Below are positions 1 through 7,246 of a stretch of 27,704 bases of DNA, piece by piece. The translations under genes and the position numbers were made by a program. Source of the DNA: an uncultured Coriobacteriaceae bacterium (GTDB taxonomy: Bacteria; Actinomycetota; Coriobacteriia; Coriobacteriales; Atopobiaceae); contig CACXFF010000236.1 in NCBI GenBank assembly GCA_902766805.1, positions 1 through 27,704 on the forward strand, in the 5' to 3' direction. Positions within the stretch are counted from its first letter, which is position 1. Every line of letters starts with the position of its first letter. The notes below the pieces were generated by a model. That model was not told where the DNA came from. It saw nothing but the letters and a program-made list of their open reading frames with translations, and did no database searches.

Positions 1-1
1 G

Positions 2-2809
2 GGGCCGCGGGGTGGTGCGTCGCGGCGACGCAGGTGGCGCAAGGGCGGGCTGATCGCCTGCATGCTTGCGGCTTTGCAGGTCGCCTGCACGGCGATCCTG
101 GTGGCTCCGCGCGCGGCGTGGGCACGGCCCATCCTCTTCGAGGGCGGAGGTTCGGGCGTACTCGCAGACGACGGAAGCATCACGGGCACCGCGCACGTCA
201 CGCTCGACGAGGACACCATCCTGGGTGAGACCACCTTCGAGGTGACGATGCCCGACGGTCAGGTCCTGCAAGGCGTCTGCCTCGACAGAGACCACTGGGC
301 GCCGGCCAACGGCAGCTATCCGTTCTTGGCCAAGCCCCAAGGCGACGGCAGCTACCAGGTGACCGTGAACACGGCGCAAGCCGAGGCGCACCCCGCCCAT
401 CAGAGCGGCGCCGCGGCCGGCAGAGACTTCCAGAGCCCGCCCCAGCGGGTCGGCGAGATGGTCTGGCGTCCCACGTACCGCTACAAGGACCCCGAGCCGG
501 TGAATCTCGTCCTGCGCAAGCGCGACGCGCAGGGCAGCGACGCCGACGGCTGGGGAGCCCAGGGCTCGGCCACGCTCGCGGGAGCACGCTTCGAGCTCGC
601 CTACTACGAGCAGGACTGCGACAGCGTCGCGCAGCTTCCGGCCGCGCCCACGCGCAGGTGGACGCTGGAGACGGTGCCGAGCCAGGACGGCGACGCCGTG
701 GCACGCCTGGACGACGAGCGCTGCGTGGTAGGCGGCGACGAGCTCTACCGCACGTTGGACGGCAAGCCCACGATCCCTCAGGGCTGCCTCACCGTGACGG
801 AAACGAGCGCGCCCCAAGGCTATGAGCTCGACGACGCTCGGCCTCGGCTGGTCCACATCAGCCGTGACGGCGAGCTGAGCTGGGAGCAAGGCGCCGCGGG
901 CCCGCTGTTCTACAACCACGTGCTGCGCGCCGGCGTGTGCGTGCACAAGCGCGACGCCGAGCTGGGGGCGGTGGCGCAGGGCGACGCCTCGCTCGCCGGG
1001 TTCACGTTCGTGCTCATCAACCGCAACGACCATGCGGTGGTGGTCAACGGCCTGCGCTGCGCACCAGGAGCCAGGATCGAGAGCCTGCCGCTGGTCACGG
1101 ACGAGACGGGGGTCGCACGCAGCGCGTCCGACGCTCTGCCGCTCGGCAGCTACGAGCTCGTGGAGGACGAGCCAGCCCCGGGCTATCTGAACGACGCCCA
1201 CTCCCAGACCGTCGAGCTGTCTCAGGCGGGAAGTGTGGTGGGATCCGACACGGAACAGCTGGCCATGAGCGACCACGTGGCGCGCGGTGCCGTGGAGCTG
1301 GCCAAGCTCGACCGTGAGACTGGCTTGGGCGAGCCCCTGGGCGCGGCCTCACTCGAAGGCGCGGTGCTCGAGGTCACCAACGCCAGCGCGCACGTCGTGC
1401 TCGTGGAGGGACGCGAGTGCCAGCCGGGGGAGGTCTGCCTGGAGCTGCGCACCGACGAGAAGGGCCGCGCGGCGAGCGCAGAGCGTGCCCTCCCCTACGG
1501 CAGCTACCGCGTGCGCGAGACGCAGGCGCCCGAAGGCTACGTGCCCAACGAGAGCTGGGAACAGAGCTTCTGCGTGCGCGATGACGGCGAGCGCGTAGAC
1601 CTCACGACTGCCGAGGCGGCCGTGAGCGACCAGGTCAAGCGCAGCGACCTGCGCTTCTGCAAGCGCGCGGAGGACAGCATGGAGCTCATGGGGCACGTGG
1701 CGTTCCTGGTGAGCTCACTGAGCACCGGCGAGGCGCATGTGATCGTGACCGACGAAAACGGCTGCTACGACTCCTCGGCCTCCTGGCAGCCTCACACAGC
1801 GTCCACCTGCGCCAACGATGCCGCGTTGCACGAGGACGGAACGCTTGACGAGAGCCTGCTCGACGCTGGCGCGGGGCTCTGGTTCGCCGGCGCGAGCACG
1901 GGCGGGACGCAGCCCGACGACAGCCTGGGGGCGCTGCCCTACGACAGCTATCGCGTGCAGGAGCTGCGCTGCGCCGCCAACCAGGGACATGCTCTGGCGA
2001 GCTGGACCGTGCACGTGAAACGCCATGGCGCCCTGCTCGACGTGGGCACGGTGGACGACCACGCCCTGTTCCTGCAGACCGAGCTGACCGACGGGAATGG
2101 CTCGCACCGCACGGCCGCCACCGACGGGCTACGCCTTGTGGATCACGTGGCCTACGAGGGACTCACGCCCGCGCAGGACTACCAGCTGCAGGGAGAGCTC
2201 TACCGCGTGGGTGCAGACGGGGCCCTGGAGCTGCTGGCGGAGGGCCGTGCGGACTTCACTCCGGAGCTACCGGTCGGCAGCCAGGACCTGGACTTTGAAC
2301 TCAAGCGCGCGCCGAGCGAGCCCACGCGCGTCGTCGCCTTCGAACGGCTCGTCAGCGGTGGCCAGACCGTGGCCGAGCACCGCGATGCCGACGACGAGCA
2401 ACAGAGCGTATGGCTTACGGACGAGCCTCCCGAACCCGAGCCTGATCCCAAGCCCGAAGAGCCTACGACGACGCCGCGCGAGCCAGGCAAGGATCCCGAG
2501 CCGCGCACCACACAGACGACGACGCCGTCTGGCCGCACACCCTACCTGTCCACGCCTGTAGCGCCGGTGACGCCGGTGAAGTCCACGACACCGACGACCC
2601 CGGCGGCGGACGCGGCACAGCCCCTTCCCCAGACGGGCGTCCTGCCCCTGGGACCCGCATTCGTAGGCGGCGGCATGCTCCTGTGCTCTGGAGCGCTGAT
2701 CGCCCTGCACAACGGCACGCCGGGCCACCGCAGGCCCACGGCGCGCAGGAGACGCAGCTACGGTGCGCGTGAGCGAGCCCGGGCACTGCGCAGGAGGTGT
2801 CAGCGATGA
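2..2809 (+). CDS. LPXTG-anchored Cna-B/VaFE surface protein, 5' end cut by window
   Basis: This looks like a cell-wall-anchored adhesin or pilus-like stalk; the ligand is unknown. The frame is open to the window edge with no ATG, GTG or TTG before nt 62. Reading upstream puts RRRRWRKGGLIAC in front of the hydrophobic stretch ending in ALA-like PRAAWA, which completes a signal peptide, so the true start probably lies left of the window. An N-terminal domain contains GVCLDRD (nt 272-292), possibly thioester-type. Four Cna-B/SpaA-like blocks follow (about nt 500-920, 920-1285, 1285-1645, 1645-2060). Each opens with a Lys strand (LRKRD, VHKRD, LAKLD, FCKRA), and three carry a PxGY-type turn (PQGYE, APGYL, PEGYV). 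A VaFE (T-Q ester type) domain spans about nt 2072-2410, with VAFE at 2333-2344. A Pro/Thr-rich wall spacer, LPQTG (2624-2638), a hydrophobic helix and an unusually long Arg-rich tail of about 33 residues end the protein. The stop overlaps the sortase start. Confidence 0.88.
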   Translation, partial: GPRGGASRRRRWRKGGLIACMLAALQVACTAILVAPRAAWARPILFEGGGSGVLADDGSITGTAHVTLDEDTILGETTFEVTMPDGQVLQGVCLDRDHWAPANGSYPFLAKPQGDGSYQVTVNTAQAEAHPAHQSGAAAGRDFQSPPQRVGEMVWRPTYRYKDPEPVNLVLRKRDAQGSDADGWGAQGSATLAGARFELAYYEQDCDSVAQLPAAPTRRWTLETVPSQDGDAVARLDDERCVVGGDELYRTLDGKPTIPQGCLTVTETSAPQGYELDDARPRLVHISRDGELSWEQGAAGPLFYNHVLRAGVCVHKRDAELGAVAQGDASLAGFTFVLINRNDHAVVVNGLRCAPGARIESLPLVTDETGVARSASDALPLGSYELVEDEPAPGYLNDAHSQTVELSQAGSVVGSDTEQLAMSDHVARGAVELAKLDRETGLGEPLGAASLEGAVLEVTNASAHVVLVEGRECQPGEVCLELRTDEKGRAASAERALPYGSYRVRETQAPEGYVPNESWEQSFCVRDDGERVDLTTAEAAVSDQVKRSDLRFCKRAEDSMELMGHVAFLVSSLSTGEAHVIVTDENGCYDSSASWQPHTASTCANDAALHEDGTLDESLLDAGAGLWFAGASTGGTQPDDSLGALPYDSYRVQELRCAANQGHALASWTVHVKRHGALLDVGTVDDHALFLQTELTDGNGSHRTAATDGLRLVDHVAYEGLTPAQDYQLQGELYRVGADGALELLAEGRADFTPELPVGSQDLDFELKRAPSEPTRVVAFERLVSGGQTVAEHRDADDEQQSVWLTDEPPEPEPDPKPEEPTTTPREPGKDPEPRTTQTTTPSGRTPYLSTPVAPVTPVKSTTPTTPAADAAQPLPQTGVLPLGPAFVGGGMLLCSGALIALHNGTPGHRRPTARRRRSYGARERARALRRRCQR

Positions 2810-3567
2810 GCATGGGCGAGCAGGCAGCTTGGGTGGCCGCAGCCACCGGCCTGGCCTTGGTCGTGAGCGGCTCGGCACTCGTGGTCCGCGACCTCAGCGC
2901 TGGCACGCGCGCCCACGAGCTCGCGCGCAGGGTCCGCGCCGTGACAGAACAGGCTCCCACACGACAGGAGGCAACGCATGAAGACAGGCCCAAGCAAGGC
3001 GTCGACCTCGATGACCTGCGCACGGACAATCCCGATGCCGTCGCTTGGCTATTCGTGGAGGGGACCGCCGTGGATAGCCCGGTCGTCCAAGCCAAGGACA
3101 CGAGCCGAGACTGGTACCTGAGCCATGACTTCTGGGGGGAACCGAGCAGCTGGGGCTGCCCTTATCTGGATGCCCGCTGCTCCCCCGCCGATGCCGTGCT
3201 CATGGTGTACGGCCACCACGTCAGCGGCACCCACGAGGCCTTCAGCGACCTGAGCGACGCCTGCGATCCCGCGGCGTTCGTAGGGCTGGGGAGCTGCCGT
3301 TGGGACACGGGAGACGGGAATACCGTGACGCTGAGCCCCCTGTGCTCCCTGCGCGTGGAATCCGACGACGGGCTGGTCGGCTCGGTCTTGACGTGGCCGC
3401 CGGATGACCTGGATGGGCTGCTGGCCAAGCTCTGCACGCGGGCCGAGGCCCGCAGCACCGATTGGGCGCAGGGTTGCGCGCGGGCGCAGCGGGCCCTGCT
3501 GCTCGTGACCTGTTCTTCGTTCCTGCCGGGGCAGAGCGGCAGGACCATCACCGTCTTTTGCACATGA
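2806..3567 (+). CDS. Class B sortase
   Basis: A membrane-anchored transpeptidase of 253 residues that should cleave a sorting motif and join the protein to the cell wall. I chose ATG 2806 because AGGAGGT (2792-2798) lies seven bases upstream and it forms an ATGA overlap with the previous stop; a GTG at 2797 would sit inside that ribosome site. A membrane helix spans about residues 8-28. The catalytic domain shows the class B pattern: NPDAVAW (75-81), YGHH with catalytic His137, VTC with catalytic Cys236, and Arg246 in GRTITVF. The immediately preceding gene encodes an LPQTG protein, its likely substrate. Known class B enzymes often prefer NPQTN-like signals, so this pairing is less usual. The gene leads into the Tad pilus genes 19 bases later. 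Confidence 0.9.
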   Translation: MSMGEQAAWVAAATGLALVVSGSALVVRDLSAGTRAHELARRVRAVTEQAPTRQEATHEDRPKQGVDLDDLRTDNPDAVAWLFVEGTAVDSPVVQAKDTSRDWYLSHDFWGEPSSWGCPYLDARCSPADAVLMVYGHHVSGTHEAFSDLSDACDPAAFVGLGSCRWDTGDGNTVTLSPLCSLRVESDDGLVGSVLTWPPDDLDGLLAKLCTRAEARSTDWAQGCARAQRALLLVTCSSFLPGQSGRTITVFCT

Positions 3568-3586
3568 CAGAAAGAAAGGAAGCACC

Positions 3587-3913
3587 ATGACCGCCGAAAC
3601 CATCAAGCAGACCGCCGCCACCTTCGCCGACAGCTGTGCCGAAGCAGGCTACGACCAGACCGCGCGGATCATCACCACGGGCACCCAGCTCGCCCGCGCG
3701 GGCCGTGAACGCCTGGAAGAGCTCGAGCGCAGGCCGCACGACGGCGAGCAGATGACCTCCACCATCATCCTCATGGTCGTGGTCATCGCACTCGGAGCCG
3801 CGCTGTGGACCTTCGCCAAGAACGTCCTCTACCCCGTGATCCAGGAGGCTGCGGGGAACCTGCAGAACTACACGACTGACTCCTCGACCTGGGTCATCAA
3901 CGCCGCGGGCTAA
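3587..3913 (+). CDS. Small single-helix pilin-like protein (candidate Flp-type major pilin)
   Basis: A 108-residue protein with an amphipathic N-terminal part, the motif DGEQM (residues 52-56) and one hydrophobic helix at about 57-80, then a short polar C-terminus. If the prepilin peptidase encoded next cut after Gly53, the mature protein would have 55 residues, the size of Flp pilins, although a 53-residue leader is long. The same D-G-E-x-M-T pattern precedes the helix of the TadE-like protein downstream, which supports a shared peptidase. The helix region also resembles small one-helix proteins of mobile elements annotated as DUF6133, so this is an alternative. The start follows AGGAAG with good spacing. 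Its place just before tadV fits a pilin gene. The family call is inference. Confidence 0.6.
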   Translation: MTAETIKQTAATFADSCAEAGYDQTARIITTGTQLARAGRERLEELERRPHDGEQMTSTIILMVVVIALGAALWTFAKNVLYPVIQEAAGNLQNYTTDSSTWVINAAG

Positions 3914-3916
3914 CGC

Positions 3917-4672
3917 ATGGCCACGCCGAGTCTGAACGGGGCCGCTTGGGCCCTCGCCGGGATCGCGGGCCTGGTCGCCATCGCGCTCACGGGGCTGGCG
4001 GAGCGCCTGAGGAACGCACGCGTGGAGCGTGCCGACCTCGCCCACGCCCAGGCCTACGCTCGCGGAGCGGCAGACGAGGCATGGCTTGAGGGCATACGCT
4101 GGGCGGCGGCACGCGGCGACGTGTCGCCTGTCGTCGCCCAGGCCTGCCCTTGGCTGGACGTCCGTCCTCACCAGGGGCGTCACTGGGCCGCCAAGGCCAG
4201 CGCCTGCGCCGCTTTGGCGTCGTGGGCCACAGGGACGGGCGACGCGCAGGGGGCGACGCCGAGTGCGGTGGCTCGAGCGCTGACGTGCGCGAGCTTCGTG
4301 GCGCTGGCCGTCTACGACGCGCGGCACCACGAGATCTGCCGGCCACTGCTCGCCCTTGCCGTGGCGTCAGCGCTGCTGGGGCGCGACCTGGGCATGACGG
4401 CAGGCGCGGTCCAAGCCGCGCTCGTCGCCCTGCCCCTGCGCGCGGGGCTGGGGGTCATGCACAGGCTTTGGCCCCGGGCCTTGGGCAGCGGAGACCTCTG
4501 GCTCTATGCCTGCGCTTGCGGCCTCGTGTGCACAGGCGAGCATCCGCTGCGCGGCCTCGCCTGCCTGTCCCTGGTGTCAGCAACGCTCGCCCTGCTGTCC
4601 TGCGACCCTGACACCCCCACCCGCATACCCGCTGCGCCCGTCGTGGCGCTTGGATGTTTGGCAGCACTATGA
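3917..4672 (+). CDS. tadV: Prepilin peptidase, TadV/CpaA type (A24 family)
   Basis: An integral-membrane aspartic protease of 251 residues expected to remove leader peptides from the pilin and the TadE-like proteins. The two family catalytic aspartates are visible: Asp134 in VYDARHHEI and Asp193 in GSGD. The usual I-P-N after the first Asp is I-C-R here. Hydrophobic segments lie at about 10-27, 120-135, 143-155, 161-178 and 193-215, and the C-terminus is hydrophobic. An N-terminal extension of about 90 residues, partly polar, precedes the core. It starts three bases after the pilin stop with only a weak ribosome site, suggesting coupled translation, and its stop overlaps the next start as ATGA. 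Confidence 0.82.
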   Translation: MATPSLNGAAWALAGIAGLVAIALTGLAERLRNARVERADLAHAQAYARGAADEAWLEGIRWAAARGDVSPVVAQACPWLDVRPHQGRHWAAKASACAALASWATGTGDAQGATPSAVARALTCASFVALAVYDARHHEICRPLLALAVASALLGRDLGMTAGAVQAALVALPLRAGLGVMHRLWPRALGSGDLWLYACACGLVCTGEHPLRGLACLSLVSATLALLSCDPDTPTRIPAAPVVALGCLAAL

Positions 4673-5202
4673 GACGACACACAAGACGAGACGGCGAGTC
4701 CATGACCGCGGCCGTCATCCTTCTCCCCCTCTTCGTGACCCTGCTCCTGGCCTCGGGCGACCTGTGGTCCCTCACGCAGGCGCTCACCCGCACGCAGTCT
4801 GCCGCCCATGCCGGGGCGCTCTATGCCAGCGCTCGCGCTCACGAGGGCTCGGCGTTGGCCGGAACGCGGTCGCCCGGCGCCAGCGCGCTGGCCGTGGACG
4901 CCCAGGACGTGCGCGATGCCGCGTTGGCCAACGTGGCGCGCAAGTCACAGCCGCACGCGGGCGACGGCATGACGGTGGACGTCCGCGTGCAGGAGCTGCC
5001 CGCACGCAGCTACGAGGTTGTGACCTACCCCGACAGTCCCGTTCCCGAACGGCGCACGCGCACGGTGCGCTCGTACGCCGTGGAGGTGCGCGCGAGCGAA
5101 CGGGTGCGCATCTGGTCGCTGCCGGTCTCGCTGCTCCTGGGACACGAGGCCACCGTCACGCGCAGCGCGCGCATCGAGCTTCCCCGGGAGGTGGTCGCAT
5201 GA
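4669..5202 (+). CDS. TadE-like pseudopilin 1
   Basis: A 177-residue protein with a short basic N-terminus, MRRHTRRDGESM, followed by a hydrophobic helix containing LLPLF and then an extracytoplasmic domain. This layout matches TadE/TadF minor pseudopilins of Tad pili. The canonical Glu at +5 after the cleavage Gly is absent; an acidic residue directly follows Gly9 instead. I chose ATG 4669 because it overlaps the tadV stop (ATGA) and gives the compact basic leader; an in-frame ATG at 4654 would add MFGST. The C-terminal part (VRASERVRIWSLPVSLLL) is typical of an exported beta-rich domain, but I recognise no specific motif there. Partner proteins are the neighbouring TadE-like and TadE/G-like products. 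Confidence 0.72.
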   Translation: MRRHTRRDGESMTAAVILLPLFVTLLLASGDLWSLTQALTRTQSAAHAGALYASARAHEGSALAGTRSPGASALAVDAQDVRDAALANVARKSQPHAGDGMTVDVRVQELPARSYEVVTYPDSPVPERRTRTVRSYAVEVRASERVRIWSLPVSLLLGHEATVTRSARIELPREVVA

Positions 5203-5729
5203 ACGCGGGCAGGCGCTGCCGTGACGGATCGGAGATGGTGGCGGCAGCGATCCTGGCGCCCTTGGCCGTGGCGCTGCTCTTCGGGCTGGTCTCGCTCAAC
5301 CTTGCGTCGTTCCAGGGACAGCTCATCGAGGCGGGCGTGAACCACGCCACCGATACGCTGGGACCCGAGCTGCTGGGGCTGGACCAGCGCGGACGCGACG
5401 AGGCGCTGCGCCAGGCCATCATGGCCGCGTCGCCACTGCTCGCACGGACGGCCTTTGCCCTGGAAGTGCGCAACACACAGGTGGAGACGCTCGACAGCAG
5501 CGACGGGGCGCCGCTAGACGCGCACGGATACGCCCGTGCCCAGGAGCCCTGGCAAGGAGACGCAGCGGGGCACGTGGACAGCCATGCCGTGCGCGTCACG
5601 GCGACCGTCACCTACCGCACTCCCCCGCTCTTGCCCGGCGACGCCTGGCATGCGGGCCAGACCAGCGACGAGCACAGCGTGCACATAGACAGGCTGCTCG
5701 TGTTGTCACGTCGAGAGGAGGTGACCTAG
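5199..5729 (+). CDS. TadE-like pseudopilin 2
   Basis: A 176-residue pseudopilin-like protein. The N-terminus is MNAGRRCRDGSEM, then a helix with ILAPLAVALLFGLVSLNLA, then a soluble domain. RDGSEM parallels RDGESM of the preceding gene and DGEQM of the small pilin, with Gly10 the likely cleavage residue. The open frame extends far upstream, but ATG 5199 is preferred: GGGAGGTGG lies just upstream and it overlaps the previous stop by four bases. The segment near residues 27-50 (LASFQGQLIEAGVNHATDTL) fits the post-helix coiled region of TadE proteins. The gene ends one base before the next start. Function inside the pilus (minor subunit or assembly factor) is inferred from family and position. 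Confidence 0.72.
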   Translation: MNAGRRCRDGSEMVAAAILAPLAVALLFGLVSLNLASFQGQLIEAGVNHATDTLGPELLGLDQRGRDEALRQAIMAASPLLARTAFALEVRNTQVETLDSSDGAPLDAHGYARAQEPWQGDAAGHVDSHAVRVTATVTYRTPPLLPGDAWHAGQTSDEHSVHIDRLLVLSRREEVT

Positions 5730-6353
5730 ATGGAAGCCAGACGTCGCAGCGAGCGCGGCAACGTGATGCTGTTCGCCCTCCTGTGCCTGCCTTTGGTGAT
5801 CGTGTCCATGGCTTTGGGCGTCGACATCGCCCGCGGGCACGCCGTGCAGATCATGCAGAAGCACGAGCTCGACGACGCGCAGCAGGCCGTGCTCGTGCGC
5901 CAGGAGCAGGTGAAGTACGCGACAGACCCCGCAGGCCTGTGCCGTGAGCTCGTGCAGGAATCGCTGGAGCAGGACGGCTTCGTAGGCACGGCCCAGCTGA
6001 GCTACCTGGAGCGCTATCACAAGCGGCAGCCCGGCAGCGCCGCAGACGACGAGCGCCACGTGGTGGCGGAGCTCGTGCTCTGCCGGGGCATCGGTTCGAG
6101 CTTCGGACTGTGGAGGGGTGTCCCTGCGAGCGACAGCGTGGTGTGGACGATGGTCCCGTACGCCAGTTACCAGGTCTTTCGTCCGCCGTCGCTGGCCGAT
6201 GCGGACGGAGCCACCTACGGGCGGCGCTACCTTCTCGAATTCACGCGCGAGGGCGACCGCAGCCTGGGCACCCTGCGCTCCGAGTCCCCGCTCGACGCAG
6301 GCGGGCTCTCACACGGAGCGCTCGCGGCACTCGACGCCCTCGCCCTCAGCTAA
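5730..6353 (+). CDS. TadE/G-like pilus assembly protein
   Basis: A 207-residue protein with N-terminus MEARRRSERGNVM followed by a helix (FALLCLPLVIVSMALG) and VDIARGHAVQIMQKHELDDA. This is the pattern of the TadE/G-like N-terminal domain: R-G, hydrophobic helix, D-x-(A/G)-R, and a helix ending in residues comparable to LQ-AADAAA. The rest is an exported domain without recognised catalytic motifs, and it is much shorter than full TadG proteins, which often carry a von Willebrand domain. The start codon directly follows the previous stop, with AGGAGGTGA about 9 bases upstream inside the preceding gene. A 20-base gap separates it from cpaB. Confidence 0.7.
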   Translation: MEARRRSERGNVMLFALLCLPLVIVSMALGVDIARGHAVQIMQKHELDDAQQAVLVRQEQVKYATDPAGLCRELVQESLEQDGFVGTAQLSYLERYHKRQPGSAADDERHVVAELVLCRGIGSSFGLWRGVPASDSVVWTMVPYASYQVFRPPSLADADGATYGRRYLLEFTREGDRSLGTLRSESPLDAGGLSHGALAALDALALS

Positions 6354-6373
6354 CCCACAGAGAAAGGATCGAC

Positions 6374-7243
6374 ATGGCACGCACCCCACGAAAGGGACTG
6401 AGCGCGTTCGTGAGCCAGGCAAACGCGGGGCTCGGCACAGCGCCGTCTCTCGAGGACGACCTCGACGTGCTCGACGAGGCACACCGGGCGGCACGCGCCC
6501 AAGGCATGCAACACGACCGCGCGCAGGCCGCGCTCAACCGCGACCAAGAATGGCGCGTGGCGACGGAACGCAAAGTGAAGCGCCTCACCCACATAGCCTC
6601 TGCGGCGGTTGCCCTCGCCACGGCCGTCACCTGCGTCTCAGCCTACCTGGGCAGCCGCACGGCCGCACGTCAAGCCGAGCTGCTCAGCCACACGGCGCCC
6701 ATCGCAACGCTCGCGCGCTCCATGCAGGCAGGCGAGCTGGTGAGCATGGCAGACGTCAGCGTGCAGCAGGTGCCCACGCATTTCGCCCCCCAAGCGTCTC
6801 TCAGCAGCGAGGAGGCCGAAGCGCTCCTGGCGCAGCCCAAGCAGCTCACGCGGCCCGTCTCGGCGAACAGCCCGCTGTCGCGCGACGACCTCGTGGACGC
6901 CGGGAGCAGCGACGACCTTACGCGCAACCTGCGTCAGGGCTACGTGGCGCTGTCCCTGCAGCTCGACGCCGCAGCCACGCTGTCGCAGCTTCTGCACGTG
7001 AACGACCGCGTGGACGTCCTGGCGGCGGACGGAACCGGCCAAAGCAGCTCGGTGGTGGCGTCAGACTGCCGTGTGCTCGCGCTCAATCAGACGCTCGTCG
7101 GGCCGCCCAAGGACGGCTACGACCTGGTGACGCTCGAGCTCACGCCCGACCAGGCCACGGCCGTCGCGGCAGCCCAGGCGCCGCGCTTGGTGGCCCACTC
7201 GCTGGCCGACCGGCAGGCCACCGACAGCCTCGAGGGGAGGTAG
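6374..7243 (+). CDS. cpaB: CpaB/RcpC-like Flp pilus assembly protein (SAF domain)
   Basis: A 289-residue protein with a cytoplasmic N-terminal part of about 73 residues, one membrane helix (about 74-92), a SAF domain at about 105-165 (IATLARSMQAGELVSMADVS) and an RcpC domain after about 175 (GYVALSLQLD, LHVNDRVDVLA). This order is diagnostic of CpaB/RcpC, which in Gram-negative Tad systems sits near the secretin; in Gram-positives it probably acts at the cell-wall side of the membrane. I chose ATG 6374, preceded by AGAAAGGA, although the frame is open further upstream. The long charged N-terminal segment is unusual and could contact the ATPase encoded next, three bases downstream. Confidence 0.82.
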   Translation: MARTPRKGLSAFVSQANAGLGTAPSLEDDLDVLDEAHRAARAQGMQHDRAQAALNRDQEWRVATERKVKRLTHIASAAVALATAVTCVSAYLGSRTAARQAELLSHTAPIATLARSMQAGELVSMADVSVQQVPTHFAPQASLSSEEAEALLAQPKQLTRPVSANSPLSRDDLVDAGSSDDLTRNLRQGYVALSLQLDAAATLSQLLHVNDRVDVLAADGTGQSSSVVASDCRVLALNQTLVGPPKDGYDLVTLELTPDQATAVAAAQAPRLVAHSLADRQATDSLEGR

Positions 7244-7246
7244 TCC

